DNA of 42,915 bases from NCBI GenBank assembly GCA_002729875.1, contig PBZD01000111.1, forward strand, positions 1 to 42,915, given 5' to 3'. Each line of letters opens with the position of its first letter. Positions within the stretch are counted from its first letter, which is position 1. The translations under genes were made by a program, and so were the position numbers. The stretch comes from Chromatiales bacterium (GTDB lineage Bacteria; Pseudomonadota; Gammaproteobacteria; Steroidobacterales; GCA-2729495). Under the pieces are notes generated by a model, which had not been told where the DNA came from, made no database searches, and saw nothing but the letters and a program-made list of their open reading frames with translations. Shown piece by piece: positions 1 to 7,529 of this stretch.

Positions 1-566
1 AGAGAGACATGCCGAAACCCGATTTGAGCAGCCAGTTTGCCGGCAGCACGCTCATGCTCGGCGAAGTGATAGGCATGCATGAAGCAGATCGCCACCGAGC
101 GAAAGCCCTGCTGGTAACAGGTGTTGAGATCGATCGTCAGGCGGTCAAGGTCAAGTGGCTGCAGAATGTTGCCCTGCGCATCAATTCTTTCGTCGGCGCC
201 GATGACTGCGCCATAAGCGGGTTCGGGCAGCTGAATGTCGAGGGCGAAAATATCCGGGCGGGTCTGGTAGCCGATGCGCAGTGCGTCCTCGAAGCCGGCG
301 GTAATGACCAGCACCGTCGGTTCGCCGTCGCGTTCCAGCAGTGCATTCGTCGCCACGGTGGTACCCATGCGAATGGCATCAATTTGCAGAGGTGATTCGG
401 CCGCCGCAAGGATTTCAGTAATACCGGTTACCGCTGCATCGGTGTAGCGACCGGGGTTTGCCGACAGTAATTTGCGGACCAGCAGGTCCCCGGCCGGGTC
501 ACGAGCAATGATATCCGTGAAAGTACCGCCGCGATCGATCCAGAATTGCCAGCCACTATGCGACAT
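1..566 (-). CDS. 5-oxoprolinase / hydantoinase-type ATPase, N-terminal part (runs off the left edge)
   Basis: The reading frame starts at the ATG at 566 and stays open to base 1, so about 188 N-terminal residues are present and the 3' end lies outside the window. It shows the hallmark WIDRGGTFTD at residues 9-18, a phosphate-binding signature of the HyuA / 5-oxoprolinase superfamily, and MGTTVATNALLERDG at 67-81, also typical. The residue context before GGTFTD matches the long fused 5-oxoprolinases (about 1200 residues) better than short HyuA subunits, but the C-terminal half is needed to decide. The family opens 5-oxoproline or hydantoin rings with ATP in the cytoplasm; 5-oxoproline use is inferred. 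It is divergent from the Atl gene at 618, with only 51 bp between the start codons. Confidence 0.85.
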   Translation of the reverse strand, partial: MSHSGWQFWIDRGGTFTDIIARDPAGDLLVRKLLSANPGRYTDAAVTGITEILAAAESPLQIDAIRMGTTVATNALLERDGEPTVLVITAGFEDALRIGYQTRPDIFALDIQLPEPAYGAVIGADERIDAQGNILQPLDLDRLTIDLNTCYQQGFRSVAICFMHAYHFAEHERAAGKLAAQIGFRHVS

Positions 567-617
567 CAAGCTAATGTAGCATGATGTTTTATCGGACGAT
601 GTAAGTGAACATATTTA

Positions 618-998
618 ATGGGCGAGGTTTCAAGCGGATCATTTCAACGTGTCTGGAATGTTGTTGCGGTCATTCCTGCAGGGTGCGTAGTGAGTTATGG
701 GCAGGTGGCTGAGCTGGCAGGCCTGAATGGTGGTGCGCGTCGGGTTGGCGGTGCGCTTGCCAAGGCCCCCGATAGAGGCAGTTTGCCCTGGCATCGCATT
801 ATCAAGGCGGACGGCAAGATAGCGATGCCCGTAGGCAGTGCCGGGCGGCAGGAACAGATCAGGCGACTTGAGTATGAAGGTGTGGTGGTCGTCAATGGTC
901 GCGTTGATATGCAAAAATTTCAGTGGCAACCGGATATGGACGAGTTGATCTGGGGTCCCCTGGGGTTTCCCGGTACGCCGGAGGATAGTGACTTATGA
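618..998 (+). CDS. atl: Alkyltransferase-like protein (Atl), MGMT-type DNA-binding domain lacking the active-site cysteine
   Basis: The 126-residue protein is the DNA-binding domain of O6-alkylguanine-DNA alkyltransferases: VSYGQVA at 25-31, RRVGG at 41-45 and the active-site block at 57-61. The block reads PWHRI where true transferases have PCHR, so tryptophan (W58) replaces the methyl-accepting cysteine. That substitution is the defining mark of Atl proteins, which bind bulky O6-alkylguanine lesions and hand them to nucleotide excision repair rather than repairing them directly. There is no N-terminal Ada-like domain. The stop overlaps the next start (ATGA at 995-998), so the following hydrolase is probably co-translated. 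Methyltransferase activity is not expected. The Atl role is family knowledge and the residue swap is visible. Confidence 0.9.
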   Translation: MGEVSSGSFQRVWNVVAVIPAGCVVSYGQVAELAGLNGGARRVGGALAKAPDRGSLPWHRIIKADGKIAMPVGSAGRQEQIRRLEYEGVVVVNGRVDMQKFQWQPDMDELIWGPLGFPGTPEDSDL

Positions 999-1516
999 CA
1001 ATCAAACTGGTGTGTTTTTCCCACGGACAGGAGAGCGGGCCATGGGGAACAAAAATTTGTGCCATGGCGGACGTTGCCCGTGCCGCAGGCTGGAAGGTTG
1101 AGTCGCTTGATTATCAGGGGATCGAAGATGCGCGCGTGCGCGCTGACCAGCTGGTCGAGTACTGCCGGAGTCAGGGCGCGCCGATCGTACTCGTCGGCAG
1201 CAGCATGGGTGGGTATGTTGCAACCGCAGCGGCATCACGTGTCGGTGCACGCGGCCTTTTTTTGCTGGCTCCGGCGCTGTACATGCCGGGATATGGGGAA
1301 TACATGCCGGATCCGTTGCCGGATTGTCCAACCATGATTGTGCATGGCTGGCGCGATGATGTGGTGCCGCATGCAGGAAGTATTCGCTATGGCAACGAGA
1401 CCGGTGCCAGTGTCATATTGCTCGAAAGTGACCACCGGCTGACTGCAAGTATCAATGCCATTAACCGGTTATTCAGTAATTTTCTGACGGATCTTGAGGC
1501 TGGAGACGGGCTATGA
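995..1516 (+). CDS. Small alpha/beta hydrolase
   Basis: The 173-residue protein has a compact alpha/beta-hydrolase layout: HGQES near the N-terminus as an oxyanion-type turn (10-14), the nucleophile elbow GSSMGG at 68-73 (Ser70), an acid in HGWRDDVVP (118-126) and the histidine in SDHRL (145-149). The whole triad is therefore visible in order. No signal peptide or membrane segment is seen. It resembles small YqiA/YfbB-like esterase families, but the substrate cannot be read from the sequence. It overlaps the Atl gene by ATGA, which suggests co-expression; no functional link to DNA repair is apparent. Confidence 0.8.
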   Translation: MTIKLVCFSHGQESGPWGTKICAMADVARAAGWKVESLDYQGIEDARVRADQLVEYCRSQGAPIVLVGSSMGGYVATAAASRVGARGLFLLAPALYMPGYGEYMPDPLPDCPTMIVHGWRDDVVPHAGSIRYGNETGASVILLESDHRLTASINAINRLFSNFLTDLEAGDGL

Positions 1517-1595
1517 CTTTATTTCTCTATCGGCCTAGATCTTCCCGGCTGGTCTGATCGGCTGTGATGCCAGTGAGTCCGAATACAGCCCGGTA

Positions 1596-2522
1596 TTAAC
1601 CGCTTGTCGCTGCAGCAAGACCGGCCAGGGTGGGGTGTTCGGACACGATCAGGTATGTCGGTATCGATTCCAGATAATCGCCATAGCGACCTTTGGTTTC
1701 GAAACGTCGGCGAAAACCAGATGCCGCAAATAGCTCGGCATGGCGTGGAATTATGCCGCCGCCGATGTAGACACCGCCTAATGCGCCCATTGTCAGCGCA
1801 AGGTCAGCTGCAATGGTGCCGAGTAACTCGAAGAATATGTTAAATGTTGCCCCGGCCTGCTCGTCGCCGTCCTCCGCTTGTGCCGCAATTCTGGCTGCTT
1901 TGATTGCCTTGGATTTGTGCAGCGTCATGTGTAGTAGTTCAAGGCCCGGACCCGAGATCAGGCGCTCGGCTGAACAATGCCCGAAACGCTCGTAAAGTTC
2001 TTTGATTAACTCGGCTTCTTGTGGCGTTACAGCCGGCAGTGTTACATGTCCGCCTTCTCCGCTGATGGCCTGCCAACCATCATGTGTGGATATCAGGCTG
2101 GCGACACCCAGACCGGTACCTGGTCCGAGCACTGCCTTGGGTTGATTGGGTGCGGCGTTACCGCCACCCACTTGCCGGATATCATCGGGGGTAAGGTTGG
2201 GCAAACCAATAGCCAATGCTTCAAAATCATTGAATAATTGCAGTTGCTCCAACCGTAAAGACCGGCGCAATGATTCAGTTGAAAACTGCCAGTCGATATT
2301 GACCATTTGTATGCTGTCTGCCCGTATCGGTGCGGCAACGGCGAACTTGCCGGATACAGGTCTGCAGTCGGGTGGCTGAGATTTGATGTAATGGGCCAGC
2401 AGTTCGGTCAGGTTGGCAAAACTGCGGTTTTTGAATACCTGGATCTTGCGCGGAGCGTTATCCGTCCCAACGAGGGCGCAGCGTGTGTTGGTCCCACCAA
2501 TGTCGGCCAGCATACAGGTCAT
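1596..2522 (-). CDS. glk: Glucokinase (Glk family, non-ROK)
   Basis: The 308-residue protein has the size and motif order of proteobacterial Glk: ADIGGTNTR at 6-14 (phosphate loop), an FNDFEA-type stretch near residue 100, GPGTGLGVA and the SGEGGHV loop that binds glucose. It phosphorylates glucose with ATP in the cytoplasm. It is last in the leftward order otsB, GH15, otsA, glk and starts 10 bp after the otsA stop. Placed there it would convert glucose released by the GH15 enzyme into glucose-6-phosphate, one of the two substrates of OtsA. ATG 2522 is used; a second ATG three codons later (M4) is equally possible. Confidence 0.93.
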   Translation of the reverse strand: MTCMLADIGGTNTRCALVGTDNAPRKIQVFKNRSFANLTELLAHYIKSQPPDCRPVSGKFAVAAPIRADSIQMVNIDWQFSTESLRRSLRLEQLQLFNDFEALAIGLPNLTPDDIRQVGGGNAAPNQPKAVLGPGTGLGVASLISTHDGWQAISGEGGHVTLPAVTPQEAELIKELYERFGHCSAERLISGPGLELLHMTLHKSKAIKAARIAAQAEDGDEQAGATFNIFFELLGTIAADLALTMGALGGVYIGGGIIPRHAELFAASGFRRRFETKGRYGDYLESIPTYLIVSEHPTLAGLAAATSG

Positions 2523-2532
2523 GTTCCGGACT

Positions 2533-3921
2533 TCACTTCAGGTTCTCACGTGCCTGCATCAGTGCATCTACGAAGTGGGTTCGCCATGTTGTGATGTCAT
2601 TACGCCTGAGAATTTCAATCATGCTGGCGTGGCGTTCTTTACGCTCATTCAGCGGCATGGTGAGTGCCACCTGGATACCGTTTGCAACACCGTCAATATC
2701 GTAAGGGTTAACCAGTACGGCATCGGTCAGTTCACTGGCGGCACCGGCCAATAGCGACAGCACGAGTACTCCGGGATTGTCCGGATCCTGGGAGGCAACA
2801 AATTCCTTGGCGACCAGGTTCATGCCGTCACGAATTGGTGTGACCAGGCCGACCGAGGCTTCATGAAAAAATTCCATCAATGTCGGACGGTCGAAGGCCC
2901 GATTCAGATAACGGATAGGAATCCAGTCGATGTCGGCGAATTCACCATTGATTTCGCCGGTTGCCTGCTCCAGCGTGTGACGAATATCGTCGTATGCGCG
3001 TATCCCGGCACGGGTTTTCGGGGCGATCTGGATATAGGATACCTGGCCGCGATTCTCCGGGTAATTCTGAAGCAGGCGTTCGATTGCTCTGAACCGTTCC
3101 TCGAGGCCCTTGCTGTAATCAAGCCGGTCAACACCGATGATCAGGTTACGGTCATGCAGGTGATGAATCATGCGCTTCGTGTTGTCGCTCTGGCGTGCGG
3201 TCGATGCCAGTTTATAGCAGTTATCGACATCGATACCGATCGGAAAAACATCTGCACGAAAGTGCCGGTCAGGCGAATTGTTGCGGCGGTCCGCTTTGTG
3301 AATGCCGCCGATTTCTTTCTGGTTGATTGCTTCGTTGAAAGCAGCCAGATCCCCAGGGGTATGAAAGCCGATAACGTCATAGGCGCATAGATTGCGCAGC
3401 AGTTGGGTGTAAACAGGGAGTACGCGCAGGACCTCGATATCGGGAAACGGCACGTGCAGAAAAAAGCCGATCGGGTTTTTGATGCCGGCCAGGCGTAATT
3501 CGGATGCGAGCGGGATCAGGTGATAGTCGTGTACCCAGATTATATCGTCAGGCTGTAGCAGGGGCAGAAGTTTGTTCGCAAACAGCGTGTTGACATGCCG
3601 GTACTCTTCATACTCGCGGCGGTCAAAGCGGAAGAAACCAAGCAGGTAATGGCAGATCGGCCACAGGGAAGTGTTGCTAAAGCCATTGTAAAACTTGTCA
3701 AATGAGACTGCATTCAGGTCAATCGTGGCATAGGTGATGTTACCGACTTGTTCTATTTTCGGGTCACCAGGTTCACCGTCGGTTGTTTTGCCGTTCCAGC
3801 CAAACCAGACGCCGCCGTGTTCCTTCAGGGCGGACAGCACACCGATGCTCAGGCCCCCGGCGGACTTCGATTCGATGGTTGGCTGGGCAACACGATTTGA
3901 GACGGCAACCAGTCGTGTCAT
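2533..3921 (-). CDS. otsA: Alpha,alpha-trehalose-phosphate synthase (UDP-forming)
   Basis: The 462-residue GT20 enzyme joins UDP-glucose and glucose-6-phosphate to trehalose-6-phosphate in the cytoplasm. Visible hallmarks are VSNR at the N-terminus (7-10), the SAGGL loop at 20-24, WVHDYHL around 129-135, [10 protein letters not shown] in the middle and [10 protein letters not shown] near the C-terminal third, all at family positions. I chose ATG 3921 over an upstream in-frame start at 3942 because it begins exactly at the conserved N-terminus, has GGGAAG 8 bp upstream and forms an ATGA overlap with the stop of the GH15 gene, a usual sign of translational coupling. It lies between the GH15 hydrolase and glk. 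Confidence 0.96.
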   Translation of the reverse strand: MTRLVAVSNRVAQPTIESKSAGGLSIGVLSALKEHGGVWFGWNGKTTDGEPGDPKIEQVGNITYATIDLNAVSFDKFYNGFSNTSLWPICHYLLGFFRFDRREYEEYRHVNTLFANKLLPLLQPDDIIWVHDYHLIPLASELRLAGIKNPIGFFLHVPFPDIEVLRVLPVYTQLLRNLCAYDVIGFHTPGDLAAFNEAINQKEIGGIHKADRRNNSPDRHFRADVFPIGIDVDNCYKLASTARQSDNTKRMIHHLHDRNLIIGVDRLDYSKGLEERFRAIERLLQNYPENRGQVSYIQIAPKTRAGIRAYDDIRHTLEQATGEINGEFADIDWIPIRYLNRAFDRPTLMEFFHEASVGLVTPIRDGMNLVAKEFVASQDPDNPGVLVLSLLAGAASELTDAVLVNPYDIDGVANGIQVALTMPLNERKERHASMIEILRRNDITTWRTHFVDALMQARENLK

Positions 3922-5702
3922 AGCGCATCTTCCCACGAGCAACTCAGACGCCGGGCTGCATTAATAATACCTACCAGGCTGTAGGTTTGCGGGAAGTTGC
4001 CCCATAACTCACCGGTGGTCGGGTCGAGATCTTCGGACAACAGGCCAAGACTATTACGGCAGCTGAGCATTTTCTCGAACAGTTCACGCGCTTCGTCGGT
4101 TCTGCCGATTGCGGCCAATGCATCTATATACCAGAATGTGCAGATGTTAAACGCGTTCTCCGGTTCGCCGAAATCATCTGCAACACCGTAACGCATCAAG
4201 TGGTCACCACGGCGTAGTTCGGTTTCGATCGCAGCGACAGTGCTTAGGAAACGTGGGTCACTGGCCTTGAGGAAACCGAGGTTTTGCAGCAGCAACATTG
4301 AAGCATCCAGTTCGGAGCGGCCAAAGCTTTCGGTAAAGGCTTGTTTTTTATCATCCCATGCTTGAGTACAGATCTCGGTATGAATACGGTCAGCGGTTGT
4401 CTGCCAGTAATCAGTTCGATCGGCAATCTCCAGCTTTCTGGCGATTTTTGCCAGGTGATCGCATGCGGCCCAGCACATCACTGCCGAGAATGTGTGTACT
4501 CGTTCACGGCCACGGTATTCCCAGATGCCGGCGTCGGGCTGGTTGTAAAGTTGAGCTGCGCGTTCACCGAGAATCTCGAGACGGTTAAAATTGTCAATTG
4601 TGCCGGGGTCCGGTACGCGTTGATCGAAAAAATACTGTGTTGATGCCATCACCACAGCCCCGTAAACATCATTCTGGGTTTGTAAGTAGGCCTGATTGCC
4701 TACCCGCACGGGGCCCATACCACGATAACCGGGCAAACTGTCAACAATGCGTTCAGTCAGATCTGCTTTGCCGGTAATACTGTACACCGGCTGCAGTTGG
4801 CTGGCTGCTTCATACGATACATTGACGATATAGCGTAAATACGCCCCCATCGTTTTCGTTGCACCAAGGCTGTTCAGGCCCTGAATCGTGAAATAACTGT
4901 CACGGAGCCAGCAAAAACGATAGTCCCAGTTGCGACCACTGTTGGCAGATTCGGGTACTGAGGTTGTCATGGCTGCAATGACCGCGCCGGTATCTTCAAA
5001 TGTACATAGCTTCAATGTGATGGCGGCACGAAGCACAGCTTCCTGCCACTCAAAGGGTATTGCCAGCCCGCGTACCCAATTTTGCCAGTAGCGTTTAGTG
5101 TCGCCAAAATGTTCGCGTACCATTTTGTCAACAGATTCTGGAATACTTTCGTCTGTACCAATAATGATGTGCTTGGTTTCAGTCAGGACAAACGGGTTTT
5201 CATCCAGAATAGCGCTGAGGGATATATCAGTAGTCATGCGCATGACCATGTCTGGCAGAATGTAGCGTATATGGTTACTGCCATGCGTAATGGTTGCATC
5301 CTGTGCACCGTAGTTGCCGACCGGGTGCATACGAATCTTGATTCGCGGCCAGCCGTCAAGCGGCGTCAGGGTTCTGATCAGCATAACCGGGTGGTATACA
5401 CGGCCGAACAGATCATAGCGCGGTGCGTAGTCGGTGATGCGTATACCACTGCCGTGTTTGTCATAAAGCGTTGTTTGCACAATCGGTGTATTGCGAATGT
5501 ACTTTTGCTCGGCTCGCTCAAAGTCGACTAACTCAACTTCATAAATACCCTTATCGGGGGGCGTCTCATCGGTCATTAACAGGGAACAAAAAGCCGGGTC
5601 GCTATCGAACTGCGGCAAACACGCCCAGACCATGCGGCCGCGCTCATCGATCAATGCGCCTATCTGGCAATTACCGATAACCGCGAGGTTCAGGGATGAC
5701 AC
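3918..5702 (-). CDS. GH15 glycoside hydrolase (glucoamylase/trehalase-like)
   Basis: The 594-residue GH15 protein has the N-terminal beta-sandwich typical of bacterial members (1-200) and an (alpha/alpha)6 catalytic part. NWDYRFCWLRDSYF at 258-271 and LLSEDLDP near 554-561 (Glu557), followed by GNFPQTYS, mark the substrate-binding and catalytic-base regions. Family members cleave alpha-glucosidic bonds of starch-type glucans or trehalose. Lying between otsB and otsA makes trehalose (or trehalose-6-phosphate) the likely substrate, but that is inference. The start is GTG 5702 with AAGGAG 9 bp upstream, 11 bp after otsB. No signal peptide is seen, so it should be cytoplasmic. Confidence 0.9.
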   Translation of the reverse strand: MSSLNLAVIGNCQIGALIDERGRMVWACLPQFDSDPAFCSLLMTDETPPDKGIYEVELVDFERAEQKYIRNTPIVQTTLYDKHGSGIRITDYAPRYDLFGRVYHPVMLIRTLTPLDGWPRIKIRMHPVGNYGAQDATITHGSNHIRYILPDMVMRMTTDISLSAILDENPFVLTETKHIIIGTDESIPESVDKMVREHFGDTKRYWQNWVRGLAIPFEWQEAVLRAAITLKLCTFEDTGAVIAAMTTSVPESANSGRNWDYRFCWLRDSYFTIQGLNSLGATKTMGAYLRYIVNVSYEAASQLQPVYSITGKADLTERIVDSLPGYRGMGPVRVGNQAYLQTQNDVYGAVVMASTQYFFDQRVPDPGTIDNFNRLEILGERAAQLYNQPDAGIWEYRGRERVHTFSAVMCWAACDHLAKIARKLEIADRTDYWQTTADRIHTEICTQAWDDKKQAFTESFGRSELDASMLLLQNLGFLKASDPRFLSTVAAIETELRRGDHLMRYGVADDFGEPENAFNICTFWYIDALAAIGRTDEARELFEKMLSCRNSLGLLSEDLDPTTGELWGNFPQTYSLVGIINAARRLSCSWEDAL

Positions 5703-5713
5703 GAATGAACTCC

Positions 5714-6466
5714 TTAAGAATCAGTTTGAGGTTGGGCGAGTGGTTGCAGCCAGGCGTGTACGGCCGCGACATCGTTCAGTCTGTATTGTGCCGCAGATTC
5801 CCGTTCAGGTTCGCCTACTTTGATTGAATAGCCCTGCAGGTGATTGATGACTGCAAAAGCATCTTCATCGGTTTGATCGTCGCCGATAAAAATTGCAAGA
5901 CGGCTGGCAAAAGGTTCTTCAGACATGAATCTCTCAACCGCTGATCCTTTGTCAATTCCTGTCGGTCGTAGCTCAAGCACCATTTTGCCATGCTGCACGA
6001 AAAATTTGGGGCCGAGCGTTGCGCCAATATTGTCGAACTCCGATTGCAGGGTCATTTCCAGTTCTGGTGCCAGCCGATAATGTAGCCCGAGGCTATATAC
6101 CTTGTCCTCAAGAATTAGTCTTGAATCGCTTGCGGCCAGCGACTTGATTTGTGTGCGGGCATCATCAGGGATGGTCATTGGGCAACGTGACTCCATGCAT
6201 CCGGTCCGGTCGCGGTGCTGAATGCCGTGAATTCCGGCTGCCGGGAGCGTCAACGGTGCCAGCAGTTTGTCGAGGTCAGCCAGGGGTCGCCCGGTCACAA
6301 TGGCCAGCGCGCCGTCCAGATTCTGGTGTGCATGGTCGAGCATGGTGAGTAGTTGCGACGAAACCTGAGTCAGATCGGGGCGTGCAACAATATCGACCAG
6401 CGTTCCATCGAAGTCCAGAAACAGGGCGGGTAAATCATCGATGGTGATGTCGGGTAACTTCAGCAT
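5714..6466 (-). CDS. otsB: Trehalose-6-phosphate phosphatase
   Basis: The 250-residue HAD-superfamily phosphatase has motif I DFDGTLVD at 18-25, a VTGRPLADL motif II region near 58-66, and the GDDQTDEDAF motif IV near the C-terminus that is characteristic of OtsB. It removes phosphate from trehalose-6-phosphate to give trehalose. It is the first gene of the leftward otsB-GH15-otsA-glk unit. Upstream, a TTGACA-like -35 sits at 6509-6504 with only a poor -10 (CATATG, 6485-6480), so the promoter assignment is weak. No good Shine-Dalgarno is visible at ATG 6466. Confidence 0.94.
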   Translation of the reverse strand: MLKLPDITIDDLPALFLDFDGTLVDIVARPDLTQVSSQLLTMLDHAHQNLDGALAIVTGRPLADLDKLLAPLTLPAAGIHGIQHRDRTGCMESRCPMTIPDDARTQIKSLAASDSRLILEDKVYSLGLHYRLAPELEMTLQSEFDNIGATLGPKFFVQHGKMVLELRPTGIDKGSAVERFMSEEPFASRLAIFIGDDQTDEDAFAVINHLQGYSIKVGEPERESAAQYRLNDVAAVHAWLQPLAQPQTDS

Positions 6467-6552
6467 GGTGCAGGTTAGGCATATGGACAGATTTAATTCC
6501 GTCTGTCAACGATTGCTATTGCAGTGATGCCGGTTGGTGCTGGATTTAATGC

Positions 6553-6580
6553 AAAAAAAACCGCCCAGAGTGAGGCGGCT
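6553..6580 (-). terminator. Rho-independent terminator of the putative sRNA
   Basis: Reading the minus strand, CCGCC (6578-6574) pairs with GGCGG (6565-6561), extended by a G-U pair on each side. The stem is followed directly by eight T (6560-6553). It cannot serve a plus-strand gene because the A/T run lies on the wrong side. The only minus-strand sequence feeding it is the gap above, which supports an RNA gene there. Confidence 0.8.
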
Positions 6581-6687
6581 AAATACAGGGGGGGGGTGGA
6601 AATACTTTATTATTATTATTACCTGATATTTATTGTTATCAGGTGAGGGTTCAGGGTTGAGTTCCGCTCTATAAAAGCTTTACTACA
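6553..6687 (-). ncRNA. Putative sigma-54-dependent small RNA
   Basis: A transcript starting about 12 bp below the sigma-54 promoter (near 6687) and ending at the terminator (6553) would be about 135 nt. It contains no ATG, GTG or TTG, so it is very unlikely to be translated. Going 5' to 3' on the minus strand it has an 8-bp perfect hairpin (arms 6644-6637 and 6628-6621), an AAT repeat at 6621-6606 that fits the ARN pattern bound by the distal face of Hfq, a run of nine cytosines (6596-6588) that could pair with G-rich ribosome binding sites, and a terminator stem with eight U. I recognise no known RNA family. The promoter plus terminator framing is what is seen; an Hfq-dependent regulatory role is inference. 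Confidence 0.6.
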
Positions 6688-6698
6688 AATTTATAGTT

Positions 6699-6713
6699 GC
6701 AGTTACCGTGCCA
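6699..6713 (-). promoter_or_regulatory. Sigma-54 (RpoN) -24/-12 promoter
   Basis: On the minus strand TGGCACG (6713-6707) is followed by GTAA and CTGCA. The invariant GG (6712-6711) and GC (6700-6699) are separated by exactly 10 bp, as the RpoN consensus requires, and only one consensus position (TTGC to CTGC) is off. The predicted start is near 6687, leftward into the sRNA. Two upstream repeat elements 150-280 bp away would suit an NtrC-type activator. Confidence 0.7.
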
Positions 6714-6852
6714 GCCAGCTGGCCAGAAACCTTCGATTGAACAAAATATCAGCGATCAGGGAAAAAGTGTGATGCGGTTCTCAGAAAAATCGCCAACTGC
6801 TCCGGTTGCGGCGCAACAGTAAGGATGCAATCAGTCAGGGATTCGTGAAGTT

Positions 6853-6869
6853 TGTAAGAGTTTTCGACA
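6853..6869. promoter_or_regulatory. 17-bp upstream element, copy 1 (TGTAA-N6-TCGACA)
   Basis: TGTAAGAGTTTTCGACA lies about 170-180 bp upstream of the predicted sigma-54 start. Its ends are roughly inverted (TGTAA versus TCGACA). A second copy with the same fixed ends and the same 6-bp gap is at 6953-6969. From memory, similar elements precede sigma-54-controlled PEP-CTERM genes in other bacteria; I could not check this. Confidence 0.5.
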
Positions 6870-6952
6870 GGCCGGGGAGGGAGAAAATCAGGCTTACGCC
6901 ACATTATATAAATAATGCCTTATAGAACAGTCGATTGAAATTTTATGGATGT

Positions 6953-6969
6953 TGTAAATATGATCGACA
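6953..6969. promoter_or_regulatory. 17-bp upstream element, copy 2 (TGTAA-N6-TCGACA)
   Basis: TGTAAATATGATCGACA shares all eleven fixed positions with copy 1, and the two copies begin exactly 100 bp apart. It sits about 270-280 bp upstream of the predicted sRNA start, a normal distance for an enhancer of a sigma-54 promoter. No other exact copy was noticed in the window; a 16-bp near match inside purD (around 13725-13740) is probably chance. Confidence 0.5.
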
Positions 6970-7003
6970 AAAGGCATTCAGCCCGTGATAACACACCACT
7001 ATT

Positions 7004-7023
7004 ACGCACCGTAACCGGTGCGT
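7004..7023. repeat. Perfect 8-bp inverted repeat
   Basis: ACGCACCG (7004-7011), loop TAAC, CGGTGCGT (7016-7023). No T run follows on either strand, so it is not a classic terminator. It could be an operator or an RNA stem. Confidence 0.6.
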
Positions 7024-7092
7024 GTCCCGGTTGGTTGCAAGAGCCGGCCTCTCCCGAAGATCCGGACCAGGTCGCTAAACCCATGATCCGGG

Positions 7093-7119
7093 CTGATAAC
7101 GATCAGGAATCGTTATCAG
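7093..7119. repeat. Perfect 11-bp inverted repeat overlapping the stop codon of the DUF465 gene
   Basis: CTGATAACGAT (7093-7103) and ATCGTTATCAG (7109-7119) enclose a 5-bp loop. The right arm contains the TGA stop (7118-7116) of the leftward gene. There is no U tract after it on the minus strand. It may protect the 3' end of the mRNA or act as a Rho-assisted pause site; this is inference. Confidence 0.65.
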
Positions 7120-7328
7120 GCATTTATATCCGGTATGAGTCCGCTTTCGAGCTTGTTGATCATGTCTTTGATGCGCAACTTCTGCTTCTTAAGTCGTCGC
7201 ACTCTTAACTGATCAGCATGGGGAATTAATACAAGCTCGGTGATAGCGACATCGAGGTCCCGATGTGCAATGCGTAACTCTTTGAGCTGGGAATGGTTGC
7301 CAAAAGTGTCGGTAACTATATTGTCCAT
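7116..7328 (-). CDS. DUF465 / YdcH-family small protein
   Basis: The 70-residue protein matches the usual DUF465 length and ends with the family signature LRVRRLKKQKLRIKDMI (Leu-Lys-Lys-x-Lys-Leu-x-x-Lys-Asp) after a helical HRDLDVAITEL segment (near 24-34). It should form an antiparallel coiled-coil pair of helices; the family has no settled function. An upstream in-frame start at 7454 would add 42 residues unlike the family. ATG 7328 is preferred because AAAAGG lies just upstream and the length then fits. Its stop codon lies inside the 11-bp hairpin at 7093-7119. Confidence 0.75.
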   Translation of the reverse strand: MDNIVTDTFGNHSQLKELRIAHRDLDVAITELVLIPHADQLRVRRLKKQKLRIKDMINKLESGLIPDINA

Positions 7329-7529
7329 TTGCCTTTTGTTCAGGTCCTGTCGGTTGTAGTGGCGATTGATCCAAGCCAATACCCGGTCTGCAGATTTATT
7401 ATCCGGGCAGATGAAGCCAGTTTGCCTTTTCAGGCGCCTCACCACTTGTCTCAACCCCGCTGGATTCGGACCTTGGTATTATAACAAAATTGATTGTCCG
7501 GGTGGCAGGTTTCCGGATTGCTAAGACCA

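Larger units (their letters stand above)
6467..7115. other. 649-bp interval without a protein gene; holds a putative sRNA unit and several inverted repeats
   Basis: No convincing coding region lies between otsB and the DUF465 gene. From left to right it holds the otsB leader with a GACAGA/TCTGTC inverted repeat (6486-6508), a minus-strand terminator and the putative small RNA (6553-6687), a sigma-54-type promoter (6699-6713), two 17-bp TGTAA-N6-TCGACA elements (6853-6869, 6953-6969), a CATTAT-ATAA-ATAATG palindrome (near 6902-6917), and an 8-bp stem ACGCACCG/CGGTGCGT (7004-7023). An 11-bp perfect stem (7093-7119) overlaps the stop codon of the DUF465 gene. A plus-strand open frame at 6945-7208 was judged spurious. 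Confidence 0.6.

Noticed and set aside
6470..6485. GTTAGGC upstream of otsB, identical to an integron core box
   Set aside because: No partner box or palindrome nearby; a 7-bp match is expected by chance in this length.
6945..7208. Plus-strand frame of 87 codons
   Set aside because: It crosses two hairpins and an upstream element and lies antisense to the DUF465 gene; no ribosome site.
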